NCBI GenBank assembly: GCA_030429955.1
Contig: JAUIGO010000010.1
Location: forward strand, 1 to 64,000
From: Bacteroidia bacterium
Lineage (GTDB): Bacteria; Bacteroidota; Bacteroidia; Flavobacteriales; Flavobacteriaceae
Length of the DNA: 64,000 bases
Direction: 5' to 3'
Shown here: positions 52,459 through 60,642 of the stretch, piece after piece
How positions within the stretch are numbered: the stretch's first letter is position 1
Layout: each line of letters opens with the position of its first letter
Translations under genes and position numbers: made by a program
The notes under the pieces: generated by a model
What the model saw: only the letters and a program-made list of their open reading frames with translations
Database searches by the model: none
What the model was told of the DNA's origin: nothing

Positions 52459-55386
52459 ATGAATCGATTTTCTATTTCCCTCTACGTGATTTTAGTATTA
52501 CTAAGTTGCCAAGAAAAAACAGATAATTCACCTGCCAAGAAAGACAAAAACCTCATCTCTTATGTCAATCCATTTATAGGAACAGGAGGTCATGGTCACA
52601 CTTATCCTGGAGCAACCTTGCCTTTTGCCATGATGCAACTCTCTCCAGACACACGTTTAGATGGTTGGGATGGTTGCTCAGGCTATCATTATTCTGACAG
52701 TTACATTTATGGATTCTCGCACACCCATTTAAGTGGCACAGGAGTTTCAGACTATGGCGATATTCTCTTGATGCCAACAAACGAGGTTGTTTTTAACAAT
52801 GGTGCTGATGGGAAAAAAGGCTATAAAGCACATTTTAGTCATGACAATGAAGTGGCAGAACCTGGTTATTATAAGGTACATCTCGATTCAACTGAAATCG
52901 ATGTTGAACTCACTGTTTCTAAACGAAGTGGTATTCAGAAATACCAATTCTCAGAAGGTTCTAAACAAATTGTGATACTAGATTTAGAACATCGTGATGA
53001 AGTATTGGACTCAAAAGCAACAGTATATTCCAACATTGAAATTGGAGGGCACAGACATTCCAAAGCCTGGGCTACAGATCAATATCTGTTTTTTAATATG
53101 GAGTTTTCGAGACCTTTTAAAAATATGACTTTTCTCAACGATATAAATGAGGGTAAAAAAGTAAAAGTCGCTTTTGAGTTTGATCCCTCAGAGAGTAATA
53201 TTCTTGAAATCAAAATTGGTATTTCTCCTGTTGATGAAGAAGGTGCTCGCAAAAACCGAAGAGAGGAGTTAGATGGAAAATCATTTGAAAAGGTAAAAAT
53301 CGAAGCTCAAGACATTTGGGAGAAACAACTTGAAAAAATTGTGGTTGAAAGTGATAATGATGACTATAAAACCAACTTTTATACATCGATGTATCATGTG
53401 AGTATTGCACCAAATCTATACCAAGACGTGGATGGCAGATATCGAGGTATGGACTTAGAAATTCACGAAACCAAAGATTTTGATTACTACACAGTCTTTT
53501 CACTATGGGACACCTACAGAGCTGCACATCCTTTATATACGATTATTGAACAAGACAGAACCAACGATTTCATCAACACCTTCTTAGCCAAATACGACGA
53601 AGGTGGCATCATGCCTATTTGGGATTTATCAGCTTGTTATACTGGCTGTATGATTGGCTACCATGCAGTTCCAGTGATTGCCGACGCTTACTTAAAAGGT
53701 TTGAGAGGATACGATGTTGACAAAGCTTTTGAAGCTATGAAGCACTCGGCTAACCAAGATAAATTAGGCTTAGAATCATACAAATCACTTGGTTATATTC
53801 CTGTAGAGTTTGAAAGTGAATCGGTTTCTAAAACATTGGAATACGCCTATGATGATTGGACCATTGCGCAAATGGCGAAAGACTTAGGAAAGGATGATGA
53901 TTATAAAATTTTCTCTGAAAGAGCGCAATATTACAAAAACATTTTCGACCCAGAATCACAGTTTATGAGAGGACGCTTTCGCAATACTTGGTTTGCACCT
54001 TTTGACCCTTACGAAGTGAATTTTAATTACACCGAAGCCAATTCATGGCAATACAGTTTTTATGTGCCTCAGGATATTTCAGGATTTATGGATTTACTTG
54101 GAGGAAAGGATAAGTTAGAAGAAAATCTAGATGAGTTATTTACAGCTGAAGTTGAAACTTCTGGCCGAGACCAAGCAGATATTACAGGTTTAATTGGGCA
54201 ATATGCACATGGTAATGAGCCAAGTCATCACATGGCTTATTTGTACAACTTTGTAAATAAGCCACACAAAACCCAAGAACGTGTCCATCAAATTTTAACT
54301 GAATTATACCAAAACGCTCCTGATGGAATTTCAGGGAATGAAGATTGTGGGCAAATGAGTGCGTGGTATATTTTGAGTTCTATGGGTTTTTATTCGGTAA
54401 CACCTGCATCGAACCAATATATTATCGGAACGCCATTGTTTCCTAAAGCAACCATAAATTTAGAAAATGATAAGCAATTTACTATTGTGGCTCATGGTAT
54501 TAGTGATTTGAATAAATACATTGAAAATGCCACACTAAATGGGAAACCTTTAGATAGAACGTACATATATCATAATGAAGTTGTAGATGGTGGAACACTA
54601 GAGTTTCAAATGACCGATAATCCTGCTGTTTGGGGAAGTCGTGATGGACAAGAGCCTAAAACCGAAATCAAAGACCATTTAATTATTCCTGCACCTTTTA
54701 TTGCAAAAGGAGATGTGGCTTTTAAAGGCGAAACGGAAGTTGTTTTAGAAAATGTAGATACAAACGCAACTATTTTTTACAAGCTTGGAGAAACTGATTA
54801 TAAAAAATATGAAGCTCCTTTTGCCATTTCTGAACCAATAACATTAAGTGTCTATTCTGAAAAGGAAGATGTGAAAAGCGCAACCATTGAAACACAATTC
54901 TATAAAATAGACCCAAACATTTCCATTACACTAGAAACAGAATATGCTAACCAATACAACGCTGGAGGAAATGATGCTTTAATTGATGGCATTATTGGTG
55001 CAAGGGATTTTAGAACTGGGACTTGGCAAGGGTATTTTGACAAAGACCTAATAGCAACTGTTGATTTAGGAAGTGAAAAACCAATCAATACTATTTCAGT
55101 TAATTTTTTAAGAGACCAAAAATCGTGGATTTTTTACCCAACTGAAGTGGGATGTCTAGTCTCTAATGATGGCAAAAATTTCAAATCCATTGGAAACTAT
55201 AAGTTTGGAGACATTGCACCAACTGATGAAGTAGATATAAAGACTGTAGAGTTTAAACAACCAAGTAGTAATTACCGCTATGTAAAAATCATCGCAAAAA
55301 AACTGGGTGTTTTACCAGAATGGCATTTAGGCCATGAACATGATGGAAGAAGCTGGTTATTTGTAGATGAGATTACTATTAATTAA
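52459..55386 (+). CDS. GH92 alpha-mannosidase with C-terminal sugar-binding domains
   Basis: A 975-aa lipoprotein (signal with LLSC lipobox, Cys17) of glycoside hydrolase family 92, exo-acting alpha-mannosidases. The family motifs 'YVNPFIGTGGHGHTYPGATLPFAMMQLSPDT', 'FSLWDTYRAAHPLYT', 'GNEPSHHMAYLYNF' and 'GNEDCGQMSAWYILSSMGFY' are all there. After the catalytic part (to about 730) come a chitobiase-type C-terminal domain (about 735-810) and a discoidin (F5/8) domain (about 815-975). It would trim mannose from N-glycans at the cell surface. It is the first of two GH92 genes. Confidence 0.95.
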   Translation: MNRFSISLYVILVLLSCQEKTDNSPAKKDKNLISYVNPFIGTGGHGHTYPGATLPFAMMQLSPDTRLDGWDGCSGYHYSDSYIYGFSHTHLSGTGVSDYGDILLMPTNEVVFNNGADGKKGYKAHFSHDNEVAEPGYYKVHLDSTEIDVELTVSKRSGIQKYQFSEGSKQIVILDLEHRDEVLDSKATVYSNIEIGGHRHSKAWATDQYLFFNMEFSRPFKNMTFLNDINEGKKVKVAFEFDPSESNILEIKIGISPVDEEGARKNRREELDGKSFEKVKIEAQDIWEKQLEKIVVESDNDDYKTNFYTSMYHVSIAPNLYQDVDGRYRGMDLEIHETKDFDYYTVFSLWDTYRAAHPLYTIIEQDRTNDFINTFLAKYDEGGIMPIWDLSACYTGCMIGYHAVPVIADAYLKGLRGYDVDKAFEAMKHSANQDKLGLESYKSLGYIPVEFESESVSKTLEYAYDDWTIAQMAKDLGKDDDYKIFSERAQYYKNIFDPESQFMRGRFRNTWFAPFDPYEVNFNYTEANSWQYSFYVPQDISGFMDLLGGKDKLEENLDELFTAEVETSGRDQADITGLIGQYAHGNEPSHHMAYLYNFVNKPHKTQERVHQILTELYQNAPDGISGNEDCGQMSAWYILSSMGFYSVTPASNQYIIGTPLFPKATINLENDKQFTIVAHGISDLNKYIENATLNGKPLDRTYIYHNEVVDGGTLEFQMTDNPAVWGSRDGQEPKTEIKDHLIIPAPFIAKGDVAFKGETEVVLENVDTNATIFYKLGETDYKKYEAPFAISEPITLSVYSEKEDVKSATIETQFYKIDPNISITLETEYANQYNAGGNDALIDGIIGARDFRTGTWQGYFDKDLIATVDLGSEKPINTISVNFLRDQKSWIFYPTEVGCLVSNDGKNFKSIGNYKFGDIAPTDEVDIKTVEFKQPSSNYRYVKIIAKKLGVLPEWHLGHEHDGRSWLFVDEITIN

Positions 55387-55401
55387 TAAACAGTAACATT
55401 A

Positions 55402-56739
55402 ATGAACCAACCAAAATCCTATCGTTCATCATTCGTTCTTCTAACTATGTTATTTTTCCTTTGGGGATTTATAACGGTTTTAGTCGATTCTTTAATACCT
55501 CGATTACGTGAGCTATTTACACTAACCTACTTTCAAGCAGGTTTAGTGCAATTTGCTTTTTTTGGAGCCTATTTCTTGCTGTCTATTCCAGCAAGTTACA
55601 TTTTATCTAAAATTGGGTACAAAAAAGGAATCATTCTTGGCTTATTAACGATGGCAACAGGATGTTTATTGTTTTATCCTGCAGCCTCCTATCGTGTATT
55701 TGGCATTTTCATGTTAGCCTATTTCATTTTAGCTGGAGGAATGACTATTTTACAAGTGGCTGCCAATCCCTTTGTAGCAGTTTTAGGAAGTGAAGAAGGT
55801 GCATCTAGCCGATTAAACTTATCACAAGCATTCAACTCCTTAGGCACAGCCATTGCGCCTATAGTTGGTGCTTCATTAATACTAAGCGACACTATAAAAA
55901 CTAATGAAGAAATTGCAGCCTTAACTGGATTAGCCAAAGACACCTATTTAGCTTCAGAAGCTTCTGCTGTGCAAACGCCCTTTTTAGGATTGGCTTTATT
56001 TATTGGACTCATTGCAGTCGTTTTTCTTTTTGCAAAGCTCCCAAAAATGATAAGTGAAACCGAAGCTGGAACCTATGCTGAAGCCTTTAAAAACAAAAAT
56101 TTAATGCTAGGTGTGCTTGGTATTTTCTTTTACGTAGGTGCCGAAGTTGCCATTGGTAGTTATTTAGTGAACTACTTTTTAGATATGAATCTAGTAGAAG
56201 TCATTAAGGAAAATGGATTTATGAAATCTATTGCCGAAGGTATTCTTAATTCAGGTATAACTGAAAATGACAATAAAGCCATTGTTGGTGTATTTGTAAC
56301 CTTTTATTGGTCTGGAGCTATGATTGGACGTTTTGTAGGTTCATATCTCACTCGTATTATGAAACCAGGAAAAGTGCTTGGTATATTTGCAACTATTGCT
56401 ATTATATTGATTCTCATTTCAATTAGCACCACAGGTTTAGTGAGTATGTGGAGTATTTTAGCGGTAGGATTGTTTAACTCCATTATGTTTCCAACCATAT
56501 TTACTTTATCCATTGATGGTATTGGTGAGTTAAAACCAAAAGGTTCTGGATTATTGTGTACAGCTATTGTTGGTGGCGCATTGATTCCACCATCTGTTGG
56601 AAGAATAGCTGATTTTATTAATAATACTTTCACAAATGAAATAGGTTTTAAATGGGCTCTAATCTTAGTTGTATTATGTTATTGTTATATCTTATGGTTT
56701 GGCTATAGAAATTCAAAAAAATCTGTTCAACATGCATAA
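55402..56739 (+). CDS. Sugar MFS transporter (FucP/NagP type)
   Basis: A 445-aa major facilitator with twelve helices. The sequence 'FFLWGFITVLVDSLIPRLRELFTLTYFQAGLVQFAFFGAYF' and 'GMTILQVAANPFVAVLGSEEGASSRLNLSQAFNSLGTAIAPI' mark the FucP-like family of sugar/proton symporters for fucose, glucose/galactose, mannose or N-acetylglucosamine. Its place between two GH92 genes suggests mannose or a related monosaccharide as substrate. Its end overlaps the second GH92 start by 8 bp. Confidence 0.92.
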   Translation: MNQPKSYRSSFVLLTMLFFLWGFITVLVDSLIPRLRELFTLTYFQAGLVQFAFFGAYFLLSIPASYILSKIGYKKGIILGLLTMATGCLLFYPAASYRVFGIFMLAYFILAGGMTILQVAANPFVAVLGSEEGASSRLNLSQAFNSLGTAIAPIVGASLILSDTIKTNEEIAALTGLAKDTYLASEASAVQTPFLGLALFIGLIAVVFLFAKLPKMISETEAGTYAEAFKNKNLMLGVLGIFFYVGAEVAIGSYLVNYFLDMNLVEVIKENGFMKSIAEGILNSGITENDNKAIVGVFVTFYWSGAMIGRFVGSYLTRIMKPGKVLGIFATIAIILILISISTTGLVSMWSILAVGLFNSIMFPTIFTLSIDGIGELKPKGSGLLCTAIVGGALIPPSVGRIADFINNTFTNEIGFKWALILVVLCYCYILWFGYRNSKKSVQHA

Positions 56740-59059
56740 AAAAATTGTATTCATCTTATTATTAGGAATTGTTTTTAATTGCAAAAACGAAACAACTTCG
56801 AACAAAGAAATAACAATTAACTCTTCAAAAACCGATTATACACAATTTGTGAATCCGTTTATAGGCACCAGTAAAATGGGACATGTATTTCCAGGAGCGA
56901 CTGCACCTTTTGGTATGGTGCAATTGAGTCCGCAAACCAACTTTGAAGTCATGCATAATGAAGATGGTAGTTATAATACGGAAACTTATGAGTATTGTGC
57001 AGGTTATCAATATCGTGATTCGACTATCATTGGATTTGCACACACCAATTTTAGTGGTACAGGTCATTCCGATTTAGGCGATTTTCTAGTAATGCCATCC
57101 ACTGGTGACTTAGTCCTAGATCCTTTAGAAACAAAAGAAGGTAACAAAGGCTTTTACTCTTCGTTTTCACATGATAACGAAGAGGCATCTCCAGGTTATT
57201 ACAAAGTAGATTTGGATAGTTATAATATTAAAGCTGAATTGACGGCAAGTGAACGCGTAGGATTTCATCAATATACCTTTCCGAAATCTGATGATGCACA
57301 TATTATTTTAGATTTGGTTTACAATGTGTATCACCACGATAATAAAAATGTGTGGACCTTTATTCGTGTAGAAAACGATTCCCTTATTACTGGATACAGA
57401 CAAACTAAAGGTTGGGCAAGAACCAAAAAAGTCTTTTTTGCAATGCAGTTTTCTAAACCCTTTAAAAGCTATGGCCACAAAAAATACGATGAGATTAAAT
57501 ACGATGGATTTTACAGACGCTTTAAACAAGATGAAAATTTCCCAGAAATGGCAGGGAAGGATATTCGTGCTTACTTCAATTTCGACACAGAAGAAGGTGA
57601 AAAAATCAATGTCAAATTTGCTTTATCTCCAGTAAGCACAGCTGGAGCATTGAAGAATTTGGAGGCTGAAATTCCACATTGGGATTTCAATAAAATCAAA
57701 GAAGAAACCAAAGAAAAATGGAATCAAGAACTTTCTAAAATTGAAATTGAAACCTTAACCGAAGCTGACAAAACTACCTTTTACACAGCCATGTATCACA
57801 CCAATCTCTCGCCTATTTTATACGAGGATGTTGATGGACAATACAGAGGTTTAGACCAAAACATACATCAATCAGAAGGATTTACAAATTACACAATATT
57901 TTCACTTTGGGATACCTATCGTGCATTACATCCTTTGTTTAATTTGACGCAACCTGAACGCAATAACGACATGATAAAAAGCATGTTGGCTCATCACGAT
58001 GAAAGTGTACACAATATGTTGCCTATATGGTCGCATTATGCCAACGAAAATTGGTGTATGATTGGCTATCACGCCACCTCTGTGATTGCAGACGCGATGG
58101 CAAAAAATGTTGGCGATTTTGACCATGAACGTGCTTTACAAGCCTCTGTAAATACGGCGAATGTTAGATATTTTGATGGATTAGGAGACTACATCGATTA
58201 TAAATATGTGCCAGATGATTTAAGTCATTCATCTGTTTCAAAAACTTTGGAATATGCCTATAACGATTGGTGCATTGCACAAATGGCAAAGCAAGTTGGA
58301 AACAGTTCAACAGAAGAAGAATTTATGCAACGTTCAGAATATTACAACAATGTCTACGACCCAAAAATTGGGTACATGCGACCTAAATTATCTGACGGAA
58401 CTTTTAGAAAAAACTTTGACCCAATGGACACTCATGGTCAAGGTTTTATTGAAGGCAATGCTTGGAATTATGGTTTATACGTCCCTCAAAATATTGATAA
58501 AATGGTTGATATGATGGGAGGCAAAGAACGCTTCACTCAGCATCTGGATTCTTTATTTACGATGGACATCGACGAAAAATACATTGAAAAACACGAAGAT
58601 ATTACTCGTGATGGCATTATTGGCAACTATGTTCATGGCAACGAGCCAGGACATCATATTCCGTATTTATACAATTGGACAGGTCATCCAGAAAAAACCC
58701 AAGCTCGTGTACGCATGATTATGGACACCATGTATGGCCCAACCGTTGAAGGTTTGTGTGGCAATGACGATGCTGGCCAAATGAGTGCTTGGTATGTTTT
58801 CAGCAGCTTAGGGTTTTATCCTGTAACTCCAGGTTCTGCTGATTATGCCTTAGGAAGTCCGTTGGTTAAAGAAGCCAAAATTCATTTGGATAATGGAAAA
58901 ACACTAACTGTTAAAGCCAACAATCAAAGTAAAGACAATATATATGTGCAAAGTGTTTCTATAAATGGTAAAACGTTAGAGAATAACTTATTATCACATC
59001 AAGATATTATGAATGGAGGTGAGCTTGTATTTGAAATGTCTAATCAATCAAACAAATAA
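56732..59059 (+). CDS. GH92 alpha-mannosidase (second copy)
   Basis: A 775-aa lipoprotein (signal MHKKIVFILLLGIVFNC, Cys17) with the GH92 motifs 'FVNPFIGTSKMGHVFPGATAPFGMVQLSPQT', 'FSLWDTYRALHPLFN', 'GNEPGHHIPYLYNWTG' and 'GNDDAGQMSAWYVFSSLGFYPV'. It ends after the catalytic domain, without the extra domains of the first copy. The divergence suggests a different linkage or step in mannose trimming. The ATG at 56732 is chosen: it creates the lipoprotein signal and overlaps the MFS stop by 8 bp, as in a translationally coupled operon. Confidence 0.95.
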   Translation: MHKKIVFILLLGIVFNCKNETTSNKEITINSSKTDYTQFVNPFIGTSKMGHVFPGATAPFGMVQLSPQTNFEVMHNEDGSYNTETYEYCAGYQYRDSTIIGFAHTNFSGTGHSDLGDFLVMPSTGDLVLDPLETKEGNKGFYSSFSHDNEEASPGYYKVDLDSYNIKAELTASERVGFHQYTFPKSDDAHIILDLVYNVYHHDNKNVWTFIRVENDSLITGYRQTKGWARTKKVFFAMQFSKPFKSYGHKKYDEIKYDGFYRRFKQDENFPEMAGKDIRAYFNFDTEEGEKINVKFALSPVSTAGALKNLEAEIPHWDFNKIKEETKEKWNQELSKIEIETLTEADKTTFYTAMYHTNLSPILYEDVDGQYRGLDQNIHQSEGFTNYTIFSLWDTYRALHPLFNLTQPERNNDMIKSMLAHHDESVHNMLPIWSHYANENWCMIGYHATSVIADAMAKNVGDFDHERALQASVNTANVRYFDGLGDYIDYKYVPDDLSHSSVSKTLEYAYNDWCIAQMAKQVGNSSTEEEFMQRSEYYNNVYDPKIGYMRPKLSDGTFRKNFDPMDTHGQGFIEGNAWNYGLYVPQNIDKMVDMMGGKERFTQHLDSLFTMDIDEKYIEKHEDITRDGIIGNYVHGNEPGHHIPYLYNWTGHPEKTQARVRMIMDTMYGPTVEGLCGNDDAGQMSAWYVFSSLGFYPVTPGSADYALGSPLVKEAKIHLDNGKTLTVKANNQSKDNIYVQSVSINGKTLENNLLSHQDIMNGGELVFEMSNQSNK

Positions 59060-59063
59060 TATT

Positions 59064-60065
59064 ATGAAACGTAGAAACTTTATAAAAAATGCATCCTTAA
59101 CTGGAGTTGGGTTAGCTGTTGGAACCAGTTTAGCAAGTTGTGCTGAAAATACCTCAGAAGAAAAAAAAGCAGTAGCGACCACAAGCAAAACATCATTACC
59201 TTTAGTTATTGCAACTTGGCATGTTATTGATGCCACAGCAAAAGCTATGGAAGTACTTCAAGCTGGTGGCACAGCTTTAGATGCTGTTGAACAAGGCTGC
59301 AAAGTAGAAGAAGCCAATGAGAAAGGCCAATCTGTCGGCAAAGGTGGTTTACCTGATAGAGATGGTAATGTAACCTTAGATGCCTGTATTATGGATAAAC
59401 ATGGTAATTGTGGTTCTGTGGTGTATCTTCAAAACATAACGCATGCGGTTTCAGTGGCCAGAAAAGTGATGGAAGAGACACCTCATGTGATGCTAGCTGG
59501 TGAAGGTGCCAAAAAATTTGCCATAGAACAAGGTTTTGAGCCTGAAGATTTACTTACTGAGGCTTCAAAAGAAGCTTGGGAAAAATGGAAAGTTGAAGCC
59601 AAATACAAACCTATTATCAATATCGAAAATCATGATACCATTGGCATGCTAGCCATTGATAAAAATGGTGATATTTCCGGCGCATGTACCACAAGTGGAT
59701 TAGCTTACAAAATGGCTGGACGAGTTGGAGATAGTCCTATAATTGGATCAGGTTTGTTTGTAGATAACGAAATTGGTGCTTGTGTAGCAACTGGTTTAGG
59801 GGAAGAGGTTGTAAAAACTGTTGGTAGTTTTTTAGTGGTTGAATTAATGAGGCAAGGGAAATCGCCACAAGAAGCCTGTGAAGAAGCCATTAGCAGAATT
59901 GTAAATAAACCAAACAGTAATTACAAAGACTTTCAGGTTGGTTATATCGCAGTAAACAAACAAGGTGAAACAGGACATTACTCTATACATCAATATTTTA
60001 GTATGACTAAGTTTCAAGATGGTGTAAATGAACAAATACAATCAGATTACTTTAATAAGGAGTAA
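59064..60065 (+). CDS. N4-(beta-N-acetylglucosaminyl)-L-asparaginase (glycosylasparaginase)
   Basis: A 333-aa Ntn-hydrolase that cleaves the GlcNAc-Asn bond left after N-glycan breakdown. A twin-arginine-type signal (MKRRNFIKNASLTGVGLAVG) with a possible lipobox ASC at Cys26 exports it. The precursor is cleaved before the nucleophile Thr192 in 'ENHDTIGMLAID'; 'VGDSPIIGSGLFVDNEIGACVATGLGEE' is the conserved substrate loop. The ATG at 59064 is preferred. It follows the second GH92 by 4 bp. A plain isoaspartyl peptidase/asparaginase is less likely because of the HDTIGM and 'WHVID' features and the neighbours. Confidence 0.92.
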   Translation: MKRRNFIKNASLTGVGLAVGTSLASCAENTSEEKKAVATTSKTSLPLVIATWHVIDATAKAMEVLQAGGTALDAVEQGCKVEEANEKGQSVGKGGLPDRDGNVTLDACIMDKHGNCGSVVYLQNITHAVSVARKVMEETPHVMLAGEGAKKFAIEQGFEPEDLLTEASKEAWEKWKVEAKYKPIINIENHDTIGMLAIDKNGDISGACTTSGLAYKMAGRVGDSPIIGSGLFVDNEIGACVATGLGEEVVKTVGSFLVVELMRQGKSPQEACEEAISRIVNKPNSNYKDFQVGYIAVNKQGETGHYSIHQYFSMTKFQDGVNEQIQSDYFNKE

Positions 60066-60308
60066 ATTCAATAATCAGTTTTTTCCTACATTTAAATAAA
60101 ATTCGTATTCCGACGAATGGTTCAATTACATCTATCAACGTCCAAGTGCGTGTTTTAAAGGATTAACGACAAGTAAGAAAAATGCAGTTCATCGATAGTT
60201 TTTGTTATCTGCTCCTAAAAAACCACATTTTCTTGCACTTCATCAAATTTATTCAGCATCAGACTAGGTTCGGTTGTTTATTTGCTTCAGAAACCTACAA
60301 GAATAGAA

Positions 60309-60575
60309 ATGATGAAAAAAGTAATATTAACAATAGCAATTTTAGTTACCCCTTTTCTAATGACTGCTCAAAACAGTGATGAAAATGCTAAGACTGAGTT
60401 TAATACTACTATTAAGACTGAAGTTGAAGTAGCTGCAAAGAAGAAAACAGAACGTATTAGTACGAACCCTTTAGAGCAAACACTTATGAACTTTAAAAAG
60501 AGTCAAGACATTATAAGTATTAATGCTTATATTAAAAGTTTACAAATAAAAGGAGATACTGCTGTAAACAGTTAA
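60309..60575 (+). CDS. Small secreted protein, hypothetical
   Basis: An 88-aa protein with a signal peptide (about residues 1-20, 'VILTIAILVTPFLMTAQ') and a short charged mature part rich in Thr, Lys and Glu. No domain is recognised. The start could be either of two consecutive ATGs (60309, 60312). It follows a 243-bp gap with an inverted repeat ATTCGT/ACGAAT (60101-60118) and is followed by a strong terminator. The gene looks real by signal peptide and terminator but could be lineage-specific. Confidence 0.6.
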   Translation: MMKKVILTIAILVTPFLMTAQNSDENAKTEFNTTIKTEVEVAAKKKTERISTNPLEQTLMNFKKSQDIISINAYIKSLQIKGDTAVNS

Positions 60576-60593
60576 TCCTTTAAATATATAATA

Positions 60594-60623
60594 AAAAAAG
60601 CATCTCAAATGAGATGCTTTTTT
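60594..60623. terminator. Bidirectional terminator between small secreted gene and cphA
   Basis: AAAAAAGCATCTC, loop AAAT, GAGATGCTTTTTT: a perfect stem with A and T runs, between two convergent stop codons. Confidence 0.9.
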
Positions 60624-60642
60624 TATTAATTAAGTTTTATAA

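Noticed and set aside
60182-60379. Open frame upstream of the small secreted gene
   Set aside because: Composition is atypical, it has no signal or domain, and it overlaps the start of the 60309 gene in another frame.
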